A stretch of 7,140 nt of DNA from an uncultured Collinsella sp. GTDB lineage: Bacteria; Actinomycetota; Coriobacteriia; Coriobacteriales; Coriobacteriaceae. Positions within the stretch are counted from its first letter, which is position 1, and every line of letters begins with the position of its first letter. A model generated the notes under the pieces. The model saw nothing but the letters and a program-made list of their open reading frames with translations. It searched no databases and was not told the origin of the DNA. The translations under genes and the position numbers were made by a program. Below, one piece after another: positions 1-7,140 of this stretch. The stretch is taken from positions 1-7,140 of the forward strand of contig CAAFMM010000407.1 of the NCBI GenBank assembly GCA_900764025.1, written 5' to 3'.

Positions 1-1487
<1,487 letters not shown>

Positions 1488-1505
1488 TCAGAGATTCTGA
1501 CGAGA

Positions 1506-1799
1506 CTAGGCCTCGACGACGGCGTAGATGTCGTCGGCGCGCATCAGCAGATACTTCTCGCCGTCGACCTTGACCTCGTTGCCACCGAACTTACCGTAGA
1601 TGACAACGTCGCCGACCTGAACGTCCATGGGGATGCGCTCGCCCTTGTCGTTGACCTTACCGGCGCCAACGGCAACGATGGTGCCGCGCTGCGGCTTCTC
1701 CTGAGCGTTGCTGGCGATGTACAGACCAGAAGCGGTCTTCTGCTCGGCCTCGTCGGGCTTGACCAGGACGCGATCTGCAAGCGGCTTCAAAGACGACAT
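1506..1799 (-). CDS. groES: 10-kDa co-chaperonin GroES
   Basis: GroES is the heptameric lid that binds the apical domains of GroEL and closes the folding chamber. The 97-residue protein has the normal family length. It starts MSSLKPLADRVLVKPDEAEQ, typical of GroES. The mobile loop spans about residues 16-32 and carries the hydrophobic GroEL-contact tripeptide Leu26-Tyr27-Ile28 after Gly25. The core motifs GTIVAVGAGK (39-48), GDVVIYGKFGG (63-73) and the C-terminal MRADDIYAVVE (86-96) follow in order. The ATG at 1799 has a perfect AGGAGG (complement of 1808-1813) 8 nt upstream. It is the first gene of the groES-groEL operon; its stop (TAG) is 96 nt before the groEL ATG. I see no CIRCE (HrcA) or HAIR (HspR) heat-shock operator upstream, so its control is unclear. 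Confidence 0.98.
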   Translation of the reverse strand: MSSLKPLADRVLVKPDEAEQKTASGLYIASNAQEKPQRGTIVAVGAGKVNDKGERIPMDVQVGDVVIYGKFGGNEVKVDGEKYLLMRADDIYAVVEA

Positions 1800-1817
1800 G
1801 CTTGTTTCCTCCTTTTT

Positions 1818-1841
1818 GGGCCGCGCGATTGGGCCGCGCGG
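1818..1841 (-). promoter_or_regulatory. GC-rich hairpin in groES leader, next to its RBS
   Basis: The 10-mer GGGCCGCGCG occurs twice as a direct repeat (1818-1827 and 1831-1840). The same bases form a 7-bp all-GC hairpin: CCGCGCG at 1821-1827 pairs with CGCGCGG at 1835-1841, with a 7-nt loop. It sits 7 nt upstream of the groES AGGAGG on the minus strand, in what should be the 5' untranslated leader. It could stabilise the mRNA or influence RBS access; the role is inference. It does not itself sequester the SD. Confidence 0.35.
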
Positions 1842-1891
1842 GTTTCCCTACTTCGTTTGCGTACGCGTTGAATGGTACCCACGAATGGCGG

Positions 1892-1932
1892 GTTATACAA
1901 CACGGAGTCAAAAAATCTTATTTTTTGGCACT
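1892..1932 (-). promoter_or_regulatory. candidate groES promoter/operator region
   Basis: On the minus strand the sequence holds TTGACT (1911 to 1906) and TATAAC (1897 to 1892), which resemble -35 and -10 hexamers, but only 8 bp separate them, so they cannot be one standard promoter. Overlapping the TTGACT is an AT-rich palindrome: CAAAAAAT (1909-1916), a 3-nt loop, then ATTTTTTG (1920-1927), with partial extension to AGT/ACT on the outside. The palindrome could be an operator, or the TATAAC could be used with a poor -35. A start near 1885 would give a leader of about 85 nt. Promoter location is tentative; the palindrome is directly visible. Confidence 0.3.
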
Positions 1933-2150
1933 TAGATTTTCTGAATGCCGGGGGATAACTTAGCAGTGGCTCCCGGGGCGGACCGGAGGGCATGAAGTTT
2001 GCTGCTCTACAGTCCTGCGCAAGACGGAAAGCACATTAAGTGCTTTCCTTTGCGTGCGGAACTCGCGACAAACTTCATGCCCTCCGGTCCGCCCCGGGAG
2101 CTAGGTTAACTAATTCGGGCCCGGCATTCAGAAAAGTCAGTGCAGCAAAA
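1921..2150. repeat. long (~230 bp) intergenic palindrome, MITE-like or structured RNA element
   Basis: The segment is a nested inverted repeat centred near 2035-2037. Perfect inner arms of 33 nt lie at 1969-2001 and 2069-2101. Perfect outer arms of 16 nt lie at 1937-1952 and 2120-2135; allowing one indel, the pairing extends outward through GCACT (1928-1932) and AGTGC (2139-2143). A 9-bp central hairpin (GGAAAGCAC at 2026-2034 with GTGCTTTCC at 2040-2048, loop ATTAA) closes the tip. Between the perfect blocks the arms are diverged (1953-1968 versus 2102-2119). There is no coding capacity and no U-tract after any stem, so it is not a typical intrinsic terminator. It lies between the 3' end of the amidohydrolase and the groES promoter. 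It could be a miniature inverted-repeat element, a REP-like repeat, or a folded RNA. No clear target-site duplication is visible. Confidence 0.85.
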
Positions 2151-2167
2151 TGGCGATGCAGATGGGG

Positions 2168-3805
2168 TTAGCGCTCGTAAATCAAGTTACCTGCCAGGTA
2201 GGTGGTCTGAACCTTGGTAGCCTGGAGCTCTTGGGGGTCGATGGTGAGCGGGTTTTGGTCCAGGACTACCAGGTCGGCATACTTGCCGGGCTCCAAGCTG
2301 CCGAGGTTTTGCTCGTCGCCCGCTGCATAGGCGCTGCCCAGGGTGTAGTTGCGCAGGGCTGTTGCTGCATCGATGCGCTCGCTCGGTAACCAGCCGCCCT
2401 CGGGCCAGTGGCTTTTGGGATCCTGGCGCGTGATAGCCGTGTAGAGCACGTTCATGCTTGTAACAGCTGTGATGGGGCTATCGGTGCCGAAGGCTTGGCG
2501 GATGCCGCGCTTCTTATAAGTTGCGAACGGCCACATGATGCGGCTGCGCTCCAAGCCCAGATCGCGCTCCGGACCACCCGGGTCGAGCGTGATGTGGCAG
2601 GGCTGGCTCGAGGCAACGACGTTAAGCTTGCGTAGACGATCGATGTCCTCGGGCAAGAGGTTCTCCAGGTGCTCGAGCGTGTTATGGCCGTGCTGGGGCA
2701 GGCCGTACAGGTCGGCGGCCTCCTCGAAGATATCCAGCGCGGCATGAATCGCACCGTCGCCGATGACGTGGATGCGCACGGTATGGCCGCGCTCCGCGGC
2801 CGCCAGAACCAGCTTGCGCATGCGCTCGGCAGGAACCGTCAGGCGACCTTGATCGCCCGGGAAGCGCGGGTTGGTATAGGGCTCGGTGAGATAGGCCGTG
2901 TGTTCGCTCGACACGCCGTCGAAGAACTGCTTAAAGCCTGGCGCCGAAAGCAGCGCGTTGTTCGCGTAACGTACCTGCAGCTCTTCCAAGCGCGATTGGT
3001 CATCCAGCAGCGTGGGAAACAAATGGGCTCGGATGCCCAACTTGCCGGCTGCCTGCAGTTTGTCGTAGACGTCGTCGCGGATAAAATCGCAGCCCGGCAT
3101 GGGCATGAGCGACATATCGCATATCGAGGTGATGCCCTGCTCGGCCATCCGCCTCATTTGATCGGCGTAAGCGCTTGCGATGCGATCCTCGCCCAGCCAC
3201 TCAAGGCAGCGCGGTAGCAGCTGCATGGCAGCCGCCTCGTGAGCAATACCCGTGAGCTCGCCGTTTGCGTCCTTGTCGTAGCTACCGCCCGCTGGTGGCT
3301 CGCTGTCGCGCGTGACGCCGAGTGCATCGAGTGCGCGGCTGTTGAGCCACAGCGTGTGCCCGTCGCCCGAATACATAACACAGGGACGATCGGGGAATGC
3401 CACATCGAGCGACGCCTTGGTAGGATGCTCGGGCGGGTCCCAACGGTAGTCGCGCCAGCCCTGCGTCACAACCCAAGCGTCGTCGGGCAGGTCCTGGGAA
3501 AACTCGAGCGCATGTTGCACCAGCGCCGCCTCGGACGTGCCCATATCCATGAGCATGTACGGCGAGGAGCCGACCGAGGTATGGAAGAAGTGCAGATGAG
3601 CGTCATGGAAACCGGGGCAGACAAACTGTTCGCCGTAGTCGATAACCGACGTGGCGGCAGAAGCGGCGGCGATCACGTCGTCGGGCGCACCGACTGCGAC
3701 GATACGGTCGCCTGCGATGGCAATCGCCAGCTCGCGGGCGGTATCGATGCCGTCTTGCGCGGTAAAGACGTTCTTGGAGCGGATAATCCGATCGATATGT
3801 TGCAT
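2168..3805 (-). CDS. YtcJ-like metal-dependent amidohydrolase (Amidohydro_3 family)
   Basis: A cytosolic metal-dependent hydrolase of the amidohydrolase superfamily, YtcJ/N-substituted formamide deformylase-like branch; the substrate cannot be read from sequence. With the ATG at 3805 it is 545 residues, usual for the family. Visible: N-terminal composite-domain strand, then PGFHDAHLHF (64-73) with the metal ligands His70 and His72; SGDGHTLWLNSRAL (146-159); KQFFDGV (292-298) with a conserved Lys; RIHVIGDGAIHA (344-355) with His345; NTLEHLENL (375-383); SQPCH (400-404); and FGTDSPI (439-445) with Asp442. The C-terminus LEPGKYADLVVLDQNPL (504-520) is typical of the superfamily. The frame stays open to a TTG at 3883. 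I chose ATG 3805 because GGGGA lies about 5 nt upstream and the protein then begins MQHIDRIIRSKNVFTA; in-frame ATGs at 3811 and 3817 are alternatives. It is divergent from the M20D gene. Confidence 0.93.
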   Translation of the reverse strand: MQHIDRIIRSKNVFTAQDGIDTARELAIAIAGDRIVAVGAPDDVIAAASAATSVIDYGEQFVCPGFHDAHLHFFHTSVGSSPYMLMDMGTSEAALVQHALEFSQDLPDDAWVVTQGWRDYRWDPPEHPTKASLDVAFPDRPCVMYSGDGHTLWLNSRALDALGVTRDSEPPAGGSYDKDANGELTGIAHEAAAMQLLPRCLEWLGEDRIASAYADQMRRMAEQGITSICDMSLMPMPGCDFIRDDVYDKLQAAGKLGIRAHLFPTLLDDQSRLEELQVRYANNALLSAPGFKQFFDGVSSEHTAYLTEPYTNPRFPGDQGRLTVPAERMRKLVLAAAERGHTVRIHVIGDGAIHAALDIFEEAADLYGLPQHGHNTLEHLENLLPEDIDRLRKLNVVASSQPCHITLDPGGPERDLGLERSRIMWPFATYKKRGIRQAFGTDSPITAVTSMNVLYTAITRQDPKSHWPEGGWLPSERIDAATALRNYTLGSAYAAGDEQNLGSLEPGKYADLVVLDQNPLTIDPQELQATKVQTTYLAGNLIYER

Positions 3806-3860
3806 GGGCATCCCCATCTCTGGCAGGAAATTCAACACCCCCGAGTGTACTCCCCCGCCC

Positions 3861-3890
3861 TTGTAACAAACCCCAAGCGGCAAACGGCAA
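3861..3890 (-). promoter_or_regulatory. possible promoter of the YtcJ-like gene
   Basis: On the minus strand TTGCCG (3890 to 3885) is followed 18 bp later by TTACAA (3866 to 3861), a weak -35/-10 pair about 55 bp upstream of the chosen ATG. TTGCCG is tandemly repeated (also 3883 to 3878). Match to consensus is poor, and the call rests mainly on position. Confidence 0.2.
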
Positions 3891-3891
3891 C

Positions 3892-3921
3892 TTTACCAGC
3901 CCTAGCGGCAGGTGGCATACT
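3892..3921 (+). promoter_or_regulatory. probable promoter of the M20D amidohydrolase gene
   Basis: TTTACC (3892-3897) and CATACT (3916-3921), spaced by 18 bp, resemble a housekeeping promoter. The -10 is preceded by TGG, giving the extended -10 form TGGCATACT. Transcription would start near 3928, giving a leader of about 45 nt that contains AAGGAG at 3957-3962. It is separate from, but back to back with, the candidate promoter of the divergent gene. Confidence 0.45.
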
Positions 3922-3972
3922 GGAGAGAGCCTGTACGATTTTGCGATCAACCCAGCAAGGAGCAAATCGACC

Positions 3973-5436
3973 ATGACGAAGACCAAGGCACAGCAGATTA
4001 TGGCGGCGACCGAGGCTCGCGCGGCTGACGACGTCACCGCAGCCATCAAAGATATCGCTACCGAGTTTGAACCATATATCATCAAGCAGCGCCGGCACTT
4101 CCATAAGCACCCGGAGCTGAGCCTTGCCGAGGAGCGCACGACCTCCGACATCGCCAACCAGCTCGACGCCATGAATATCCCCTACGAGCGTCCGCTCAAG
4201 ACCGGCTTGGTGGCAACGCTTCGCGGTACCGCGCCGGATGCCTACCGCGAGGACGACACGCCACGCCGCCGCATCCTGCTGCGCGCCGACATCGACGCCC
4301 TGCCCGTCACCGAGCAGACCGGCGAGGAGTTCGCCAGCGTCAACGAGGGCTGCATGCACGCCTGCGGCCACGACTGCCATATCGCCATGATGCTCGGAAC
4401 GCTGCAAATCCTGCGCCATATGACCGACGACATCCACGGCGAAGTCCGCATCGTATTCCAGCCCAGCGAGGAAAACGGCCAGGGCGCTAAGCTCATGATC
4501 GGCACGGGTGTGCTCGACGGCGTCGATGGCGCCTACGCCGCGCACATCTGGAGTGAGGTCGACGCCGGCACCGTGAGCTGCGAGCCCGGTCCGCGCATGG
4601 CCAATACCGACTGGTTCCGCATCGACGTCCGCGGCACCTCGTGCCATGGCGCCATGCCCCAGCGCGGTCACGACGCCGTTATGGTGGCCGCCGAGATCGT
4701 CAACGCCCTGCAGACCATCGTTTCGCGCGAAATCAGCCCCTACGAGCCGGCCGTCATCACCGTCGGCGAGCTGCACGGCGGCACCGCGCGCAACGTTATC
4801 GCCGGCACGGCCTACCTCGCCGGCACGGTGCGCACCTACGGCGATTCGACCCACGAGGAAATGCCGGAGCTCATGCGCCGCATCGTGGAGCATACCGCGG
4901 CCGCCTTGGGCGCCGAGGCAGAGCTCACCGACTACACCATCGCCAACTACAAGGTCGAAAACGACGCCGCCTCGAGCGAGCGCTGCCGTCAGGCTGTAAT
5001 CAAGTGCCTGGGCCCCACCGGCCAAGGCCATTATCGCGGCACGCTTTCGGGCGAGGATTTTTCGGAGTACCTGCGTCGCGTACCGGGCGTGCTCGCCTTT
5101 GTAGGTACGCGCAACCCCAAGATTGGCGCCACGTACGCCCAACATTCCTGCTTCTACAAGATCGACGAGACCGTGCTGGCAAAGGGCTCCATGGTGGCCG
5201 CCCAGTATGCTATCGACTTTTTGGCCGAGCCCACGCAAGAGGAGCTCGACGGCCCCGCGATTACCGCGGTCGCCGAAACCAACCCCGATCTGGCCGCCAA
5301 GTTGCGCTCTGCCAAGGCGACGACCGCCGAGGCTCGCGACGCCATCCATGATGCCCGAACGGCTCGCCATGCCGCGATCAAGGGCATCCACGAAGCCCGC
5401 GCTGCTGCACGCCGCGAGGAGAAGCACGACGAGTAA
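3973..5436 (+). CDS. M20D-family metallo-amidohydrolase (N-acyl amino acid hydrolase type) with C-terminal helical extension
   Basis: A di-metal hydrolase of the M20D peptidase family, which includes IAA-amino acid, hippurate and N-acyl-diaminopimelate hydrolases; it should cleave an N-acyl amino acid or a related amide in the cytosol. Metal-binding residues are all present: HACGHD (129-134) with Cys131 and His133, PSEENGQG (164-171) with Glu166/Glu167, AAHIW (189-193) with His191, and AQHSCFYKID (389-398) with His391. The dimerisation domain spans about 210-325. HFHKHPELS (42-50) is the typical N-terminal motif. The protein is 487 residues against about 390-400 for the family. The excess is mostly residues 420-487, an Ala/Arg/Glu/His-rich helical tail with two 14-residue units (AIHDAR at 457, GIHEAR at 471). 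ATG 3973 has AAGGAG (3957-3962) 10 nt upstream. The exact substrate is unknown. Confidence 0.95.
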   Translation: MTKTKAQQIMAATEARAADDVTAAIKDIATEFEPYIIKQRRHFHKHPELSLAEERTTSDIANQLDAMNIPYERPLKTGLVATLRGTAPDAYREDDTPRRRILLRADIDALPVTEQTGEEFASVNEGCMHACGHDCHIAMMLGTLQILRHMTDDIHGEVRIVFQPSEENGQGAKLMIGTGVLDGVDGAYAAHIWSEVDAGTVSCEPGPRMANTDWFRIDVRGTSCHGAMPQRGHDAVMVAAEIVNALQTIVSREISPYEPAVITVGELHGGTARNVIAGTAYLAGTVRTYGDSTHEEMPELMRRIVEHTAAALGAEAELTDYTIANYKVENDAASSERCRQAVIKCLGPTGQGHYRGTLSGEDFSEYLRRVPGVLAFVGTRNPKIGATYAQHSCFYKIDETVLAKGSMVAAQYAIDFLAEPTQEELDGPAITAVAETNPDLAAKLRSAKATTAEARDAIHDARTARHAAIKGIHEARAAARREEKHDE

Positions 5437-5481
5437 TCGATTCGCTGGCATCTCGCAGTCATAGCCACATCGCGATGTCAA

Positions 5482-5517
5482 AGCGGGGGCGGACGTTTCG
5501 ACACGTCCGCCCCCGCT
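5482..5517. terminator. probable bidirectional terminator between convergent genes
   Basis: A perfect 15-bp GC-rich stem (5482-5496 pairing with 5503-5517) encloses the 6-nt loop TTCGAC. It lies 46 nt after the stop of the M20D gene and about 60 nt past the stop of the convergent zinc-ribbon gene, so it can serve both. The U-tracts are weak: CATTCTTC follows on the plus strand and TTTGACATC on the minus strand. Confidence 0.85.
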
Positions 5518-5576
5518 CATTCTTCAAGCGCTATTTCTACTATTTCTACCCCGTCCCCAAATGGCAGACGGCATGG

Positions 5577-6854
5577 CTACTCGTCCTGAGGTTCCTCGTC
5601 GGAGCTTGGCTCGGACGCCGACTCAGGCGCAGGCGCAGGCTCAGGCTCAGATGCCGTCTCAGACTCGGGCGCCGGTTCAGGCTCGGGCGCCGGCTCAGGC
5701 TCGATCGCGGGAGCGGGTGCAGATGCCGGCGAAGCATCCGGAGCGCTGTAACCCGAAGCAGCGGACTTCTTCTCGAAGGGCAACACAAAAGTCAGGACGT
5801 CGTCCTTATCCTCATCGGCCCACTCGCTTGCATAGCGTGCGGCCCAATAGCCAACGGCACGGTGCTTGAGCATCTTGCCAAAGACCGTAAGAAATACGGT
5901 GACGAAAGCGACCAGCACCAAGAACAGCGCGAGCGTTACGCCACCGCCGGTAACAATTGCCTCAATACCCGTAGGACGATAGTAGTAGCTATACATACCG
6001 ACAGAGGCAATGGCGCCAAAGACGACCGTCAAGATCCATGTGACAACGTTGGCGACCAGGCCCGTCAAAAACTCGGGAAGGAACGAAGCACAGAACAGCT
6101 TGGTCTTGTTGTGCTTAAACGCCGCCCAGACCTTATCGAGCGAAAACGCGCTCTCGACACGCCCGGTCACCGCAAAGTGCATCACGGCGATGTCGGCGAA
6201 CATCTTAAAGAAGACACCCAGAATCGCCGAGGCAATTAGCGCCAGAACAAGCAGGCCAAGCGAGCCAAACAGCGCAGCCTCGAGCGCATAAGAGCCGTAA
6301 TAAGAATACGAGCCCGCAGCGCCAATTACCACGCCCTCCACCAGCGAAAGCGCTACACCGATAACGGGAATGGCAGCGATAACCTCGAGCACGACCGAAA
6401 TAACGCTCGAAAAGACTCCGAGACCAAACGACGTGGAACGCATCAGCGGACGATCCATGCCGTCATCGATCTTAAGCGACAGATCGCGACCCCACTCGAT
6501 GCCAAAGCCGGAACCGCACACGCTCGCAATGCAAGCTGCCAAAAAGCCGATGGCAGCCGCAATGCCGCCAATAACGGGAATAAACAACACGAGCACCGAC
6601 ACAACGCAAATCAGCGCCGGCAAAAACGCGATTTGGCATACACGCTGAAGCACACCCGGAGTCTTGGTCATATCTTGGAACGCCTGAGCCACACAGCCCT
6701 TTGGCGCATTCGCCACGGGCGGTTGCGGAACAAACTGCTGAGGCTGAGGTTGACCCTGAGGGGCGGAAGCTGCAGCACCAGCATTAGGAGCACCACACAC
6801 GCCGCAGAACTTGTCGTTATCGCCCATAGGGGCGCCACACTGCGAGCAGAACAT
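5577..6854 (-). CDS. zinc-ribbon multi-pass membrane protein (DUF4013-like) with acidic Pro/Glu/Ala tail
   Basis: A 425-residue membrane protein of unknown function. The N-terminus MFCSQCGAPM carries a zinc ribbon with Cys3, Cys6, Cys17 and Cys20 (CxxC-x10-CxxC). A Gln/Pro/Ala linker (about 22-52) follows. Then come hydrophobic segments at roughly 72-115 (a hairpin pair), 143-180, 195-225, 258-285 and 300-325. The layout, and FADIAVMHFAVTGRVESAFS in the middle, resemble DUF4013 proteins; this is recalled similarity, not a search. Residues 365-425 are low complexity (Pro, Glu, Ala, Ser), ending SSDEEPQDE. The frame is open to a TTG at 6947. I chose ATG 6854 because zinc-ribbon proteins commonly begin this way and GAAGG lies about 10 nt upstream; ATG 6863 is an alternative. 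It is convergent with the M20D gene. No clear promoter is visible in the 150-nt gap upstream; GATAAT (6921 to 6916, minus) is the best -10 candidate. Confidence 0.85.
   Translation of the reverse strand: MFCSQCGAPMGDNDKFCGVCGAPNAGAAASAPQGQPQPQQFVPQPPVANAPKGCVAQAFQDMTKTPGVLQRVCQIAFLPALICVVSVLVLFIPVIGGIAAAIGFLAACIASVCGSGFGIEWGRDLSLKIDDGMDRPLMRSTSFGLGVFSSVISVVLEVIAAIPVIGVALSLVEGVVIGAAGSYSYYGSYALEAALFGSLGLLVLALIASAILGVFFKMFADIAVMHFAVTGRVESAFSLDKVWAAFKHNKTKLFCASFLPEFLTGLVANVVTWILTVVFGAIASVGMYSYYYRPTGIEAIVTGGGVTLALFLVLVAFVTVFLTVFGKMLKHRAVGYWAARYASEWADEDKDDVLTFVLPFEKKSAASGYSAPDASPASAPAPAIEPEPAPEPEPAPESETASEPEPAPAPESASEPSSDEEPQDE
5624..5699 (-). repeat. in-gene tandem repeats encoding the Pro/Glu/Ala tail
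   Basis: Four hexamers, CAGGCG twice then CAGGCT twice, run from 5624 to 5647. Two 18-bp units, differing by one base, lie at 5664-5681 and 5682-5699 and encode Glu-Pro-Glu-Pro-Ala-Pro-type repeats of the membrane protein's C-terminal tail. Unit lengths are multiples of three, so copy-number change would keep frame. Confidence 0.75.
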
Positions 6855-7004
6855 CGAAATCATCCCTTCGTATCTAGAGCGAATCACCTGGATCGCAAAC
6901 GATGTCTTTGGCATCATTATCGCCCAATGTGAGGACAAATACCCCAAGATGACCGATTTGCAACGCAGCCGGCTTTATTCAATGATTCGAAGGGTACGAC
7001 CGGG

Positions 7005-7140
7005 CTAGTTCGTGCCGCGGAAGCCCTTGCCGACGATTTCGGAGCTATCGACGATGGTGATGAAGGCGCCAGGGTCAATCTCGCGGGCATAGCGGCGCAG
7101 TTGCACTGCCTCGCGACGGCTCAGCACGCTCATGATCACC
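7005..7140 (-). CDS. YitT-family membrane protein, C-terminal DUF2179 end (partial, runs off right edge)
   Basis: The last 44 codons and a TAG stop (7005-7007) of a minus-strand gene whose start lies beyond the window. The visible residues read VIMSVLSRREAVQLRRYARE, then IDPGAFITIVDSSEIVGKGF and RGTN. The IDxxAFITI...VxGxGF pattern is the characteristic end of the DUF2179 domain found at the C-terminus of YitT (DUF161) membrane proteins, whose function is not well defined. The membrane part is outside the window. The gene is followed, after 150 nt, by the zinc-ribbon membrane gene on the same strand. No clear terminator is seen between them, so read-through is possible. Confidence 0.8.
   Translation of the reverse strand, partial: VIMSVLSRREAVQLRRYAREIDPGAFITIVDSSEIVGKGFRGTN

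Larger units (their letters stand above)
1800..2167. other. 368-bp intergenic region between amidohydrolase and groES
   Basis: No gene is supported here. From left to right on the plus strand it holds the groES RBS (1808-1813), the leader hairpin (1818-1841), a short stretch with the TATAAC-like and TTGACT-like boxes and an AT palindrome (1892-1932), and the long palindrome (about 1921-2150). The last 17 bases abut the amidohydrolase stop codon. Both flanking genes are read on the minus strand, so any termination of the amidohydrolase transcript must occur within or before the palindrome. Confidence 0.8.

Noticed and set aside
1969..2101. Palindrome arms as a standard rho-independent terminator of the amidohydrolase gene
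   Set aside because: The arms are far longer than usual, the spacer is 67 nt, and no U-tract follows on either strand.
1969..2101. CRISPR-like repeats
   Set aside because: There are only two copies, in inverted rather than direct orientation, with no regular spacer series and no cas gene.
3806..3883. N-terminal extension of the YtcJ-like protein back to TTG 3883
   Set aside because: The extra 26 residues have no family similarity that I can recognise, the start codon is TTG without a positioned RBS, and ATG 3805 gives a typical N-terminus.
3832..5520. 562-codon minus-strand frame covering the M20D gene, longer than the gene itself
   Set aside because: The plus strand carries all M20D metal-ligand motifs and a good RBS. 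The opposite frame has no motif, runs over the terminator hairpin and overlaps the start of the YtcJ-like gene.
5475..6239. 254-codon plus-strand frame opposite the zinc-ribbon membrane gene
   Set aside because: It begins inside the terminator region and reads Arg-rich low complexity from the antisense of the Pro/Glu/Ala repeats; it is a shadow.
6855..6947. N-terminal extension of the zinc-ribbon protein back to TTG 6947
   Set aside because: Zinc-ribbon proteins of this type begin directly at MFCSQCG; the extension lacks an RBS and would put 31 unrelated residues before the ribbon.
6955..7004. Terminator after the YitT-family gene
   Set aside because: Only short dyads such as AGCCGGCT are present, without a strong stem or U-tract.

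Overview
The window looks like ordinary chromosome from a high-GC actinomycete of class Coriobacteriia, most likely Collinsella or a close relative. This rests on the strong C/G third-position bias, AGGAGG-type ribosome binding sites, and the GroEL/GroES sequences. The genus is an inference from recalled family resemblance; no search was run.

Layout. Positions 1-1409 hold groEL on the minus strand, cut by the window edge so that about the last 75 residues are missing. groES lies upstream at 1506-1799 (minus), making a groES-groEL operon. Positions 1800-2167 are non-coding: the groES leader and promoter region, then a roughly 230-bp palindrome (about 1921-2150) with two perfect 33-nt arms. Positions 2168-3805 hold a YtcJ-type amidohydrolase (minus). 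It is divergent from an M20D-family metallo-amidohydrolase at 3973-5436 (plus) that carries an unusual alpha-helical C-terminal extension. A 15-bp GC-rich hairpin at 5482-5517 closes that gene. It faces a convergent gene at 5577-6854 (minus) for a zinc-ribbon, multi-pass membrane protein of DUF4013 type with an acidic Pro/Glu/Ala tail. Positions 7005-7140 hold the C-terminus of a YitT/DUF2179 membrane protein (minus), entering from the right edge.

How the genes relate. GroES and GroEL form the chaperonin machine. The two divergent amidohydrolases share a 167-bp intergenic region and could be co-regulated for breakdown of N-acylated or amide-linked substrates; this is inference from arrangement and families only. 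The membrane proteins on the right have no evident link to the rest.

The strongest unexplained signal is the long palindrome between the amidohydrolase and groES. It could be a MITE-like repeat or a structured RNA element. I see no defence system, CRISPR array, tRNA, rRNA, insertion-sequence transposase or phage gene.
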